From positions 1 to 36,146 of the forward strand of contig CAMAQR010000038.1 of the NCBI GenBank assembly GCA_945860375.1: a stretch of 36,146 nucleotides of DNA. Direction: 5' to 3'. Of the stretch, positions 19,391 through 28,451 are shown in pieces; position 1 is the stretch's first letter, and each line of letters opens with the position of its first letter. Below the pieces are notes generated by a model. The model did no database searches, was not told the DNA's origin, and saw only the letters and a list, made by a program, of their open reading frames with translations. Source of the stretch: Pseudorhodobacter antarcticus. GTDB taxonomy: Bacteria; Pseudomonadota; Alphaproteobacteria; Rhodobacterales; Rhodobacteraceae. Made by a program: the position numbers and the translations under genes.

Positions 19391-21145
19391 ATGATGAATA
19401 TCAAAGTGTTGCTGATTGCGATCTTGGCGGTGTTGGGCTTGGCCCGTTTTGCCTTGGCCCAAGAGCAGGCATGGTTGCAGATCGAATCCCAGCCCAGCCT
19501 GACCATGGCCGAAGAGCGCGTGCGCGCCTACGCTGCCGTTTTCCCCGATGTGGCGGGATTTCAGGTGCGCAATGGCTGGTATGTGGTGGTGCTCGGCCCC
19601 TATGCGCCCGAAGCGGCTGCCGGGCGGATTGCCGATCTGAAACGCGAAAATCTGATCCCGCGCGACAGTTTCATCACCGATGGCGCGACCCATGCCCTGC
19701 AATTCTGGCCGGTGGGACAATCGGCGGTGCCTGATGCAGAGCCTGTGACCGAAACACCGTTGGTTGATGTGCCCGCCGTCGATGTGCCCGCCGATGAGTT
19801 GCCCGTGGTGCTGGCGGATGAAACACCAAAACAAGCCAAGGCGTCAGAGGCCGAACTGTCGCGTGATGATCGCAAGGGGTTGCAGCAGGCGATGGCCTGG
19901 TACGGGTTTTACACGGCGGCGATTGACGGATCCTTCGGCGCGGGCACCCGCAAGTCGATGGCGGCCTGGCAAGAGGCCAACGGCTTTGAACCCACAGGCG
20001 TGCTGACCACAATGCAACGCGCCACCCTGATCGCCAACTTTGACGCCGATCAGGCCGAGTTTGGCTTTCAAACCATCACCGAGGCCGAGGCGGGGATCGA
20101 AATCACGCTGCCCACCAAACTGGTGCAGTTTGACCATTACGAGCCGCCCTTTGTGCATTTTACCGAAAAAGACGGCTCTGGTCTGCGGTTGATCCTGATC
20201 TCTGAACCCGGCGACCAAAACAGCCTTTATGGCCTTTATGACATCCTGCAAACGCTGGAAGTCGTGCCCGCCCAAGGTGAGCGCAGCCGCAATGAGCGTG
20301 ATTTCACCATCAACGCCGTGTCAGACACCGTGCAAAGCTTTGCCTATGCCGAGGCGGCAAAGGGCATGGTCAAGGGCTATCTGGTGGTCTGGAACCCGGC
20401 CGATGCCGAGCGGATGCAGCGGATCCTGCCCGCCATGGCGGCCAGCTTCCGGTTTGTCGGTGACAAGGCGCTGGATCCGGGTCTTGTGCCAATGGACGAG
20501 GCCGCGCGGTCGGGGCTGTTGTCCGGGCTGGAGGTGAAAACCGCCAAACTGTCACGCTCGGGCTTTTTCGTGGACGCCACGGGCACGGTTGTGACCACGA
20601 CAGAGGCGGTGGCGCAATGTGGCCGGGTGACCATTGAAAACGACACCGACGCCACTGTGACCCTGACCGATGCCGCACTTGGGCTGGCGGTTTTGACGCC
20701 GACAACGCCGATGGCCCCCGCAGTCTTTGCCGCGTTTCACAATGGAGCCTTGCGCAAGGGCGCAGAAATCTCGGTTGCGGGCTATTCCTACGAGGCACGC
20801 TTGCCCGCCCCGGTGCTGACCTTTGGCACGCTGGAGGATGACAAGGGCCTGAACGGCGAGGCGGGCGTGCTGCGACTGGCGATCCCGGTGTTGCCCGGTG
20901 ATGCCGGTGGCCCGGTGGTGGATGCCAGCGGCGCCGTGGTGGGCATGCTGCTGCCGGGTGCTGCAAACGGTGCCAAGGTTCTGCCCGATGGCGTGGCCTT
21001 TGCCGCCACCGCGCAAGTGCTGACACAGGCCTTGATATCAGCGGGAGTTGTCACCGTGCCCTCCGCGACCATAGGCATTGCCACACCTGATGCGCTGAAC
21101 GCGCAGGCCCTGGGAATGACCGTGCTGGTGTCCTGTTGGGAGTAA
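19391..21145 (+). CDS. Secreted peptidoglycan-binding protein with inactive trypsin-like domain
   Basis: A 584-residue exported protein. Seen: a signal peptide (1-23, VLLIAILAVLGLARFALAQ), a SPOR-like first domain (WLQIESQPSLTMAEERVRAYAAVFPDVAGFQVRNGWYVVVLGPY), an acidic proline linker, and a PG_binding_1 domain (QQAMAWYGFYTAAIDGSFGAGTRKSMAAWQEANG). A middle domain of unknown type follows, then a C-terminal trypsin-like fold. In the latter the GDSGGP box reads GDAGGP, and the His-box position reads TTTEAVAQC, so Ser and His of the triad are both missing. It likely acts as a non-catalytic envelope binding protein. The ATG at 19391 with AAGG upstream gives a clean signal peptide; the frame extends upstream to 19178 without conserved features. 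Confidence 0.85.
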   Translation: MMNIKVLLIAILAVLGLARFALAQEQAWLQIESQPSLTMAEERVRAYAAVFPDVAGFQVRNGWYVVVLGPYAPEAAAGRIADLKRENLIPRDSFITDGATHALQFWPVGQSAVPDAEPVTETPLVDVPAVDVPADELPVVLADETPKQAKASEAELSRDDRKGLQQAMAWYGFYTAAIDGSFGAGTRKSMAAWQEANGFEPTGVLTTMQRATLIANFDADQAEFGFQTITEAEAGIEITLPTKLVQFDHYEPPFVHFTEKDGSGLRLILISEPGDQNSLYGLYDILQTLEVVPAQGERSRNERDFTINAVSDTVQSFAYAEAAKGMVKGYLVVWNPADAERMQRILPAMAASFRFVGDKALDPGLVPMDEAARSGLLSGLEVKTAKLSRSGFFVDATGTVVTTTEAVAQCGRVTIENDTDATVTLTDAALGLAVLTPTTPMAPAVFAAFHNGALRKGAEISVAGYSYEARLPAPVLTFGTLEDDKGLNGEAGVLRLAIPVLPGDAGGPVVDASGAVVGMLLPGAANGAKVLPDGVAFAATAQVLTQALISAGVVTVPSATIGIATPDALNAQALGMTVLVSCWE

Positions 21146-21156
21146 AGCTGGCGGGT

Positions 21157-22605
21157 TCAGGCCCGCCAGAACCGCGGCAACAAGACGACCAGAACGGCCA
21201 GCAGCCCCAAACGCCCCAAGATCATCGCCAGCGACATCACCCAAATCGCGGCATCTGGAAAATCGACAAAGGTCCCGGTGCGCGCCACCATGGGGCCAAA
21301 GCCGTAACCGATGTTGCCAAGCGAGGTCCAGATCGCCCAGACGGCGGAATACATATCCACCCCCATCAACGTCAGCGCCACCGACATCAGACCTAACAAC
21401 AGGATATAGCCGCTGATGAACAGGATCAGACCGTTGATCACGTCTTCTTCGACATTGCGGCCGTCATATTTGACCGGAATCACCCGGCTTGGCATGGCGA
21501 TCTGGCGCACGGCGGCGGCCAGCGCCGATCCGGCGACCTGAACGCGGAACACGCTCAGCCCCGCCGCCGATGATCCCGAACAGGCCCCGATCACCCCGAT
21601 GACAAAGGCCACCACCAGCATGTATCCGCCCCATGACGCAAAGCTGCCCGAAAAGAACCCGGTTGAGGACATGATCGACACCAGATTGAACAGCGCCTCA
21701 CGAAAAGCGTCTTCCAACTCCATATCCGAAGTCAGCACCCGCCACAGCGTCACCGATCCCACCGCATAGGCGATCCAGCGCAGATAGGCCCGCACCTGAC
21801 TGTCACGCCACAGCGGTTTTGCCTGTCCGTTCACCAGTTGCACATAGCGGATATAGGGCAGGCTGCCCAAAATCATGAACAGCGCGCCCGCGTATTCCAT
21901 AGCGCCGGGGTATTTCGCAAAGGACATGTCCGAATTGGAAAAGCCGCCGGTGGCGATGGTGGCCATCCCGTTCACAACTGCAGACAACTCATCCATACCC
22001 AGCGTAAGATACGTGGCGGCACACAACACCGTCAGGCCGAAATACACGATCACCAATTGTCGGGCGATGTCGGTGGCGCGGGGCAAAGCCTTGCCGAAAG
22101 TGTCGAACCCTTCGGTCTTGAAATATTGCATGCCGCCCACCCGCATCACTGGCAGGAAGATCATCGCGACAAAGGCGATGCCCAACCCGCCAAAGCTGTT
22201 GAGCATGCCGCGCCACAAATTCATACCGGGTGGCAGGTCGTCGAGGCCCACGATCACGGTGGCCCCGGTGGTGGTGAAACCGGATGTCGCCTCAAAATAG
22301 GCATCGGTGAACGACAGGTGCGGTTCGCCCAACATCAGGGGCAGGCCGCCAAAAACCGGAATAAAGCCCCAGATCGCCGCCGTCAGCAGATAGGCCTGTC
22401 GCAACGACAACCCATGCCCCAGCGCGTTGGTGGTGGCGATGGACAAAAAGGCGCCAATGCCACCGGTCAGGATCGCGCTTTGCAGAAAATCGATGCCATT
22501 GGGCAGGCCAGCACGGTAATCAATGATCGCGGGCGCCAGCATCAAAATGGCCAGCACGATCAGGATGCGCCCAACCACATAGACGATGGGTCTCAGGTCT
22601 ATCAT
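21157..22605 (-). CDS. TrkH-family potassium transporter subunit
   Basis: A 482-residue multispanning inner-membrane protein that forms the K+ translocation pore of a Trk/Ktr system. The four pore-loop repeats are recognisable: TSGFTTTGATVI (about 107-118), ATGGFS, STGFFSGSFASWG and SLGNIGYGFGP. The helices form the MPM arrangement. TrkH normally works with the cytosolic NAD-binding TrkA, which is not in this window. The ATG at 22605 lacks a strong ribosome binding site. It is convergent with the pseudoprotease gene; the stop codons are only 11 bp apart. Confidence 0.93.
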   Translation of the reverse strand: MIDLRPIVYVVGRILIVLAILMLAPAIIDYRAGLPNGIDFLQSAILTGGIGAFLSIATTNALGHGLSLRQAYLLTAAIWGFIPVFGGLPLMLGEPHLSFTDAYFEATSGFTTTGATVIVGLDDLPPGMNLWRGMLNSFGGLGIAFVAMIFLPVMRVGGMQYFKTEGFDTFGKALPRATDIARQLVIVYFGLTVLCAATYLTLGMDELSAVVNGMATIATGGFSNSDMSFAKYPGAMEYAGALFMILGSLPYIRYVQLVNGQAKPLWRDSQVRAYLRWIAYAVGSVTLWRVLTSDMELEDAFREALFNLVSIMSSTGFFSGSFASWGGYMLVVAFVIGVIGACSGSSAAGLSVFRVQVAGSALAAAVRQIAMPSRVIPVKYDGRNVEEDVINGLILFISGYILLLGLMSVALTLMGVDMYSAVWAIWTSLGNIGYGFGPMVARTGTFVDFPDAAIWVMSLAMILGRLGLLAVLVVLLPRFWRA

Positions 22606-22790
22606 GGCATTGGCAGATAACGCCGCATCGGCCCTGCGTCAATTCCACGTTGTGATCGGGCCCGCAGAAAACGGGGGTTTCACATCCCCAAGATTTTTGA
22701 ATTTTTTGTGTTCATTTTCAGTATATTAGATTAGCAACCTCTCGGCTGGTGTGCCAATTGGTATACCTATTTTGCCTGCTCTGCTCCAGA

Positions 22791-22822
22791 CTGGGGCCAT
22801 TTTCGTCGTTTTGTGGCCCCAG
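22791..22822. terminator. Hairpin downstream of the first RTX gene
   Basis: CTGGGGCCA (22791-22799) pairs with TGGCCCCAG (22814-22822) around a 14-nt T-rich loop, 22 bases past the stop of the minus-strand RTX gene. There is no long T-tract on the minus strand, so its strength is uncertain. The rest of 22606-22843 is AT-rich and likely holds the trkH promoter. Confidence 0.5.
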
Positions 22823-22843
22823 CCAGATGTCCCGGACACTGCC

Positions 22844-25800
22844 TCAGAAGATAAACACATCCGCATAGGTCAGCACTGGATGTCCATCCAACACCGCGAT
22901 CTGAACTGCAGCGGCTTTGCCGTTGCCATCGGCGTCATAGTAAAGTGCGCCGGTGGCGGAGTTGTAGATCACCCGGTCGGTTGCGTCATGGCTTGAAGTA
23001 CCGGACCAGAATGCATCAGAGGTCAGTGACCCAATGGCCCCAAGCCCTTTCAGCACGGACTTGGCCAGCAGGATGTGGTCACTGCCCGAGGTGAAGTCGG
23101 TGATGTGGTCCACGCCGGTCAGCAGGTTGAACACGAAGCTGTCTGCGCCCGCGCCGCCGGTGAGGCTGTCAGCACCGCCGCCGCCGGTCAGTCTATCATC
23201 GCCAGACCCACCACGGAGCGTATCGTTCCCGGTACCACCCAGAAGTGTGTCGGCAAAGCTTGAACCGGTGAGGGTGGTGGCTGCGCCCGTGTTCGTTACG
23301 CTGTAGCCCGCCGTTCCGGTTGCCGCGTCAAGGTTAACCGCAAAGCCTGCCGTCGTAAGGCTGGCCGTGCCTGCATTGCTGCTGGCGCTGGTTGCCGTCC
23401 ATGCGGCGGTAACCGTGGCGGTTGCTGTGGCGGTTGCGACGACGGTCAGGACGTCACCCCCACCAAGGTCGGTGATGCGGTCCGTTCCCGCGCCCACGGC
23501 GAAGGTATCATTGCCCGCGCCGCCAGTCAGACTGTCATTGCCCGCGCCACCACTGAGGCTGTCGTTCCCAAGCCCGCCCAGAAGCGTGTCCGCGCCTGTG
23601 CCGCCTGCCAATGTGTCGGCGAGGGCCGAGCCCGTCAGGGTTGTGGCTATGCCAGTATTGGTCACCCAGAAACCCGATGATCCCGCAGTCACAGCGGCCA
23701 AGTTCACCGCAAATCCTGAGGTGGTCAGCACAGCTGCCCCGGCATTGGTCGTGGCAGCAGTTGCCGTCCACGCGGCGGTCACCGTGGCGTTTACAGTTGC
23801 TTCGGCAGCCACATTCACAACATCGACCCCACCCAGATCGCTGATGCTGTCGGTCCCAAGCCCAATCACGAAAGTATCGTTGCCAGCACCTCCGGTGAGC
23901 ACGTCATCCCCAGCCCAACCCGTCAGGCTATCATTGCCAGCTCCACCGATGAGGGTGTCGGCGCCCGTTCCCCCTGCGAGCGTATCGGCAAGTGCCGACC
24001 CCGACACCATCGTGGCGGCTCCGCCATTGGTCACCGAGAAGCCCATAGTCCCACCCGTCACCGCCGTGAGGTTAACGGCAAAGCCGTACGAGGTCAGGTT
24101 TACCGTCCCGGCGTTGGTGGTGCCATTTGTTGCCGTCCATGCAGCGCCAAGCACTGCGGTGGCAGTGGCTCCTTTCAAAACGGTCAAGAGGTCTGAGCCG
24201 CCGAGGTCGGTGACCGTGTCTACGCCAGCCCCAACCGTGAACGTGTCACTCCCAGCCCCGCCGACAAGAATGTCATTGCCAGCCCCGCCATCCAGTGTGT
24301 CATTGCCGCCGCCACCGGTCAGCGCATTGATGCCCGCATTCCCGATCATCGTCACCGCACCGGATAAAGCCGCCGCATTGACGTTCAGCGCCGCAGTTCC
24401 CGTCGCAACCGCCACCGTTGCCGTGCCAGTTCCGATCACAACCCGCTCGACCGAAACACCAGAGGTCAGCGTCAGGGTGCTGGCGGTCGTAGAGGTGAAC
24501 CGCAGCTCGTCTGTGCCATTGCCGCCGGAGATCAACTCTCCCGTCGCGAAATCCGCCATCACTCCGACAACGAACAGATCGTTCCCAGCCCCGCCAAGCA
24601 GCGTATCCGCCCCGGCAGCACCCGCGATCGTATCGTTCCCAGCCCCGCCGTCAATCTGGTTGGCTGTGGCGCTACCCGTCAACATGTCTGCGTAGCCAGA
24701 CCCTGTCAGGCTCTCAATCGTCGCCAGAGTGTCTGTCCCAGCAGCAACCGTGGCCTGTGCAGTAGTGACCGCCAGACTGACCGTCACCCCCGCCGCTGCG
24801 CGGGCATAAGAAGCCGCGTCGACTCCATCCCCGCCGGTCAGCACATCATTCCCAGCACCACCGTCCAGCGTGTCATCGCCCGCCCCGCCGGTCAAAATGT
24901 TCGCTGCAGAGTTGCCGGTCAGCACGTTGGCATCCAAATTGCCCGTGCCGTTAACAGCAGAACTTCCTGTCAAAGTCAGGTTCTCAACATTGACGCCCAA
25001 GGTGTAAGTCACTGCCGTTTGAACGGTGTCGGTGCCCTCAGCGGTGTTCTCTGTCACAACGTCATTGGCGCTGTCGACCACATATTTGTCGTTGCCAGCC
25101 CCGCCAGACATACTGTCGTTGCCTGCGCCGCCATCCAACACATTGGCTCCGCTGTTCCCGATCAAGATGTTCGCGACGGAATTACCAGTGCCGTTCACCG
25201 CCGCAGAACCAATCAAAGTGAGGTTCTCAAGGTTCACGCGAAGCGTGTGGGTGATTGAAGACCAAACGCTGTCAGTGCCTTCGCCCGAATTCTCTGTGAC
25301 TATATCGCCAAGGCTGTCGACAACAAAGGTGTCGTTACCAGTCCCTCCAGCCAAGATGTCATTGCCCGAGCCACCGTCCAGCGTGTCATCGCCCGCCATT
25401 CCGGCCAGCATGTTGTTGCCTGAGTTGCCGGTGATCGCGTTGCCCAGTTCATTTCCAATACCCGCAAGGTCGGCAATCCCGACAAGGGTAAGGTTCTCGA
25501 TATTTGCCGCCAAGATTAAGGCCGCAGAGGATAAAACGCTGTCGGTGCCATGAAACGGGCTTTCTGCGATAACGTCCGCTCCGTTGTCAACGTAGTACAG
25601 GTCATCCCCAGCACCGCCGATCATGATGTCTTTGCCAAGACCGCCGTCCAGACTGTCATTGCCAGCTCCACCGTCAAGGGTGTCAATGCCAGCCATACCG
25701 GTCAGGGTGTTGTTGCCAGAGTTTCCGGTGATCACATTTGATAATTCGTTCCCTGTCCCGTTTATCCCATCGCTGCCTGTCAGGGTGAGCTTCTCAAGAT

Positions 25801-27457
25801 TTGCCCCTAGGATGAAAGTGACCGAAGACTGCACGATGTCCGTGCCCTCGTTGGTGTTCTCGACCACCACGTCGTCAGCACTATCAACAATGAAAGTATC
25901 GTTGCCCGCACCCCCAACCATATTGTCGTTGCCAGTGCCACCGTTCAGTACGTCGTTGCCAGCAAGGCCAATCAGCGTGTCGTCAGCCATGCCTCCTGAC
26001 AGTGTATCGGCGAATTTCGATCCTGTGAGGGTCGTTGCAGCCCCTGTGTCGATCACACTGTAGCCAAGGGTTCCCCCTGTGACCGCCGCTAGGTTCACCG
26101 CAAAGCCATCGGTGGTGAGAGTGGTCGTCCCCGCATTGGTGGTGCCAGTGGTCGCCGTCCATGCGGCTGTGACCGTGGCATTCGCTGTAGCCCAGCCTGC
26201 CACAGTGAGGATATCCCCGCCGCTCAGGTCAGTGATCGCATCCGTGCCAGCGCCCAAGGTGAACGTGTCATTCCCGGCACCGCCCGTCAGGATGTCGGCG
26301 CCAGCGCCGCCGTTGAGGCTGTCCGCACCAGTGCCACCCAGAAGGGTGTCCGCGCCCGTGCCGCCTACCAGCGTGTCGGCAAAGGCCGAACCCGTCAGCG
26401 TTGTCGCTGCCCCGGTGTTGGTCACCGAGAAGCCCGCCGTCCCACCGGCCACAGCAGACAGATCAACCCCAAAGCCAGCGGTGGTCAAGGTCGCGTTACC
26501 TGAGTTCGTCGTCTCCGAAGTTGCCGTCCAAGCCGCCGAGACGGTGGCGCTGGCTGTCGCACCTCCTGCTACAGTCAGGTTATCCCCGCCGCTCAGATCG
26601 GTGATGACATCCGTCCCAGACCCCACGGTGAACGTGTCATCGCCCGCTCCGCCCGTCAGGCTGTCGTTGCCATCTAGTCCCGACAGACTGTTCGCCCCGG
26701 AATTGCCGGCGATCACGTTGGCCAGCGTGTTGCCCGTGCCACCGACCGCAGAAAGCCCAGTCAGCGTTAGGTTCTCAAGGCTGCTGCCCAAGACATAAGT
26801 AACAGAGCTTTGCACCAGATCGGTGCCCTCGTCGCTGTTTTCCACAACCACATCATTAGCGCTGTCCACCATATAGGTGTCATCACCAGTCCCGCCCGCA
26901 AGACTGTCATCGCCGGTGCCACCGTCCAGCGTGTCATTGCCCGCACCGCCATCCAAATTATCGATCCCGGTCGCACCGGTGATCATATCATTACCATCTC
27001 CACCATAGATTATGTCACTACCAGCCTCACCTGCGAGCTGATCATCACCTGACATTCCATAAATAACGTCACGTAGACCGCCGCCAAAAACACTATCATT
27101 TCCAGAAAGTCCGTAAATGAACTCAGATGAGTTTGAGCCGTATAATATGTCCCCTAACTCGGTGCCATAGATTTCGACCTCAACAGGTCTCGTCAAACCC
27201 ATTGCTGCCAAGGCAGCCAGCGCATCTGCATGGGACCATGTCACTGTCACTCGATCGGGGGATACAGTGCTCCATTCTGTAGCTTCGGGCGGCCACGGAG
27301 GGTCTGGCGGAAATGTGGACGTTATATCTGGCGCTGAAGCAATCAGATATTCGTTTCCCGCACTGTCGGTCCATATGGGAGCCGACTGGGCATTTACCCA
27401 ATAGTTAGACAAGCCCACTGGCACCGCAATATAGACTACTGGCACTTCGTTATCCAT
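22844..27457 (-). CDS. Large RTX calcium-binding protein (type I secreted)
   Basis: About 1,537 residues from the ATG at 27457 (1,545 if the in-frame TTG at 27481 is used; residue numbers below use that longer form). The N-terminal ~105 residues are not recognised. The rest is built of GGxGxDxLx nonapeptide repeats forming Ca2+-binding beta-rolls, interleaved with longer modules. These are five copies of an AAWTATxxTTNAG...GFAVNLAAVTGG module (about 290-370, 413-493, 1085-1168, 1210-1292, 1333-1412) and five copies of a VDSANDVVxENxxEGTD...LENLTLTG module (about 203-268, 530-596, 629-693, 719-783, 800-865). The C-terminus (from about FVFNLLTGVDHITDF, ending ADVFIF) matches the RTX type I secretion signal. 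No signal peptide or enzyme domain is seen. The needed ABC exporter genes are not in the window. A role in adhesion, biofilm or surface layer is inferred. Confidence 0.92.
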   Translation of the reverse strand: MDNEVPVVYIAVPVGLSNYWVNAQSAPIWTDSAGNEYLIASAPDITSTFPPDPPWPPEATEWSTVSPDRVTVTWSHADALAALAAMGLTRPVEVEIYGTELGDILYGSNSSEFIYGLSGNDSVFGGGLRDVIYGMSGDDQLAGEAGSDIIYGGDGNDMITGATGIDNLDGGAGNDTLDGGTGDDSLAGGTGDDTYMVDSANDVVVENSDEGTDLVQSSVTYVLGSSLENLTLTGLSAVGGTGNTLANVIAGNSGANSLSGLDGNDSLTGGAGDDTFTVGSGTDVITDLSGGDNLTVAGGATASATVSAAWTATSETTNSGNATLTTAGFGVDLSAVAGGTAGFSVTNTGAATTLTGSAFADTLVGGTGADTLLGGTGADSLNGGAGADILTGGAGNDTFTLGAGTDAITDLSGGDILTVAGWATANATVTAAWTATTGTTNAGTTTLTTDGFAVNLAAVTGGTLGYSVIDTGAATTLTGSKFADTLSGGMADDTLIGLAGNDVLNGGTGNDNMVGGAGNDTFIVDSADDVVVENTNEGTDIVQSSVTFILGANLEKLTLTGSDGINGTGNELSNVITGNSGNNTLTGMAGIDTLDGGAGNDSLDGGLGKDIMIGGAGDDLYYVDNGADVIAESPFHGTDSVLSSAALILAANIENLTLVGIADLAGIGNELGNAITGNSGNNMLAGMAGDDTLDGGSGNDILAGGTGNDTFVVDSLGDIVTENSGEGTDSVWSSITHTLRVNLENLTLIGSAAVNGTGNSVANILIGNSGANVLDGGAGNDSMSGGAGNDKYVVDSANDVVTENTAEGTDTVQTAVTYTLGVNVENLTLTGSSAVNGTGNLDANVLTGNSAANILTGGAGDDTLDGGAGNDVLTGGDGVDAASYARAAAGVTVSLAVTTAQATVAAGTDTLATIESLTGSGYADMLTGSATANQIDGGAGNDTIAGAAGADTLLGGAGNDLFVVGVMADFATGELISGGNGTDELRFTSTTASTLTLTSGVSVERVVIGTGTATVAVATGTAALNVNAAALSGAVTMIGNAGINALTGGGGNDTLDGGAGNDILVGGAGSDTFTVGAGVDTVTDLGGSDLLTVLKGATATAVLGAAWTATNGTTNAGTVNLTSYGFAVNLTAVTGGTMGFSVTNGGAATMVSGSALADTLAGGTGADTLIGGAGNDSLTGWAGDDVLTGGAGNDTFVIGLGTDSISDLGGVDVVNVAAEATVNATVTAAWTATAATTNAGAAVLTTSGFAVNLAAVTAGSSGFWVTNTGIATTLTGSALADTLAGGTGADTLLGGLGNDSLSGGAGNDSLTGGAGNDTFAVGAGTDRITDLGGGDVLTVVATATATATVTAAWTATSASSNAGTASLTTAGFAVNLDAATGTAGYSVTNTGAATTLTGSSFADTLLGGTGNDTLRGGSGDDRLTGGGGADSLTGGAGADSFVFNLLTGVDHITDFTSGSDHILLAKSVLKGLGAIGSLTSDAFWSGTSSHDATDRVIYNSATGALYYDADGNGKAAAVQIAVLDGHPVLTYADVFIF

Positions 27458-27727
27458 CCAACTTTGCGTTTCAAGTATCAACGTGGCTCGCAGGGAGGGT
27501 TGTTTGTCAACCCATGTTGTCCGTCGGACGTAGATTTGCGAGCCTAGATCGCGCCGACATTTGCGCGGTCTGGGCCGATTATGCGTTTAGGTGTCGAAGA
27601 TAAAGGTTTAACGCGATGCCCGACGCGTTCGAAGCCGCTTAAGGTAAATCTTTGGAGGATAAATGTTCATCGAAAGTTGGGCCGCGTTGGGGAGCAGGGT
27701 TTTGCGAGTTTGAATTGCCAAATCTTC

Positions 27728-28135
27728 TTATCGCCCTTCCAGCGCCGCCACCCTCGCCTCAAGTTCCGTGACCTCCAGTGTACGGCGGAAGCTGTCCACC
27801 AGCCCCATGACCTGCGCGCCCTCTGTTGGGGTGAGATGACCCACCGACACGGCCTGCAGCACGGCTCCTGCGGCCTGTGCGGCGTCACGGGCGGTGGTCA
27901 TGCGGGGCAGCGGGAACTGGACGGGGCTATCCTTGCGGGGCGGTGCCAGCCGGTCAAGGCAAAGCCGCAGGGCCACGCTATCGCCCGCCAAGGCCATTTC
28001 CACGGCCTTGCGGCTTAGGGCCTCTGCCTCCCCTTCCAGCAACGCCATAACCGCTTGGGTGGTCCTGTTGCGCGCACCCTTGGGCCGTCCGGAGTTTCCG
28101 GCAGTGAATGTTCCAGCCGCAGTCCTGCCGTTCAT
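27728..28135 (-). CDS. DUF5681-type small protein
   Basis: A 135-residue protein with the N-terminal GNSGRPKGARNRTT signature of DUF5681, followed by helical segments (TQAVMALLEGEAEALSRKAVEMALAGD) and a coiled-coil-like C-terminus (DSFRRTLEVTELEARVAALEGR). A strong TAGGAGG site (28144-28150, minus strand) lies 8 nt upstream of its ATG. The start overlaps the preceding gene's stop (ATGA). Such proteins are frequent in phage-derived and other mobile segments, but no phage structural or integrase gene is nearby. The molecular role is unknown; a DNA-binding or terminase-like role is speculative. Confidence 0.75.
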   Translation of the reverse strand: MNGRTAAGTFTAGNSGRPKGARNRTTQAVMALLEGEAEALSRKAVEMALAGDSVALRLCLDRLAPPRKDSPVQFPLPRMTTARDAAQAAGAVLQAVSVGHLTPTEGAQVMGLVDSFRRTLEVTELEARVAALEGR

Positions 28136-28320
28136 ACCGGTAGCCTCCTAAGGTTGTCTTCCAGCAGGTCCAGCTGGGCAAAGGTCATCTGGTCGATCCC
28201 GACCGCCAGCCAAAGTGCCAGCACTTCAGGATCAAAGTCATCGGCATCCACCATCTCCACCGGACCCTTCGCTGGGCGGCGTGCTTCAAGTCTGGAAAGG
28301 CGGCGATGGAGAAATGTCAT
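28132..28320 (-). CDS. Small hypothetical protein coupled to the DUF5681 gene
   Basis: A 62-residue protein with a basic amphipathic N-terminus (TFLHRRLSRLEARRPAKG) and an acidic leucine-rich C-terminal half (DADDFDPEVLALWLAVG, then FAQLDLLEDNLRRLP). I do not recognise it. It overlaps the DUF5681 gene by 4 nt, so the two probably form an operon. The ATG at 28320 directly abuts a 19-bp palindrome containing TATACT, leaving no room for a Shine-Dalgarno site. That suggests a leaderless mRNA under repressor control. Confidence 0.55.
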   Translation of the reverse strand: MTFLHRRLSRLEARRPAKGPVEMVDADDFDPEVLALWLAVGIDQMTFAQLDLLEDNLRRLPV

Positions 28321-28338
28321 GTGTTATAGTATAACACA
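28320..28338. promoter_or_regulatory. 19-bp palindromic operator overlapping -10 box and start codon
   Basis: TGTGTTATAGTATAACACA has perfect 8-bp arms around a 3-bp centre. On the minus strand it contains TATACT, a near-consensus -10 hexamer whose predicted transcript would start around the ATG at 28320. The AT-rich element stands out from its GC-rich surroundings. No good -35 hexamer is seen. A repressor or autoregulator binding here would block transcription of the two-gene unit. Confidence 0.6.
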
Positions 28339-28392
28339 TATTCCGTGACAGAGCATGACCTACGTCTTACCCACAGCGCAAGTTTTTGTCTC

Positions 28393-28430
28393 AGATCGGG
28401 GGGGATTGCGCAAGAAGTTCCCCCCGGTCT
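28393..28430. terminator. Hairpin downstream of the second RTX gene
   Basis: Arms 28393-28403 and 28420-28430 form an 11-bp GC-rich stem with one G-T pair around a 16-nt loop, 22 bp beyond the stop of the minus-strand RTX gene. It separates that gene from the DUF5681 unit. There is no clear T-tract on the minus strand. Confidence 0.55.
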
Positions 28431-28451
28431 CACACACCAACACTCCAACCA

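Noticed and set aside
23367..24695. Long plus-strand frame opposite the first RTX gene, rich in APPxSVSxPAPP repeats
   Set aside because: It is the antisense mirror of the repetitive GGxGxDx coding on the minus strand. The repeats are a by-product, with no start signal or domain. The same applies to the other plus-strand frames over both RTX genes.
27663..27713. Tiny plus-strand frame of 16 residues (MFIESWAALG...) with a perfect GGAGG four bases upstream
   Set aside because: Good ribosome binding site but no promoter, homology or downstream partner. At this size chance is likely. Could be revisited if translated in ribosome profiling.
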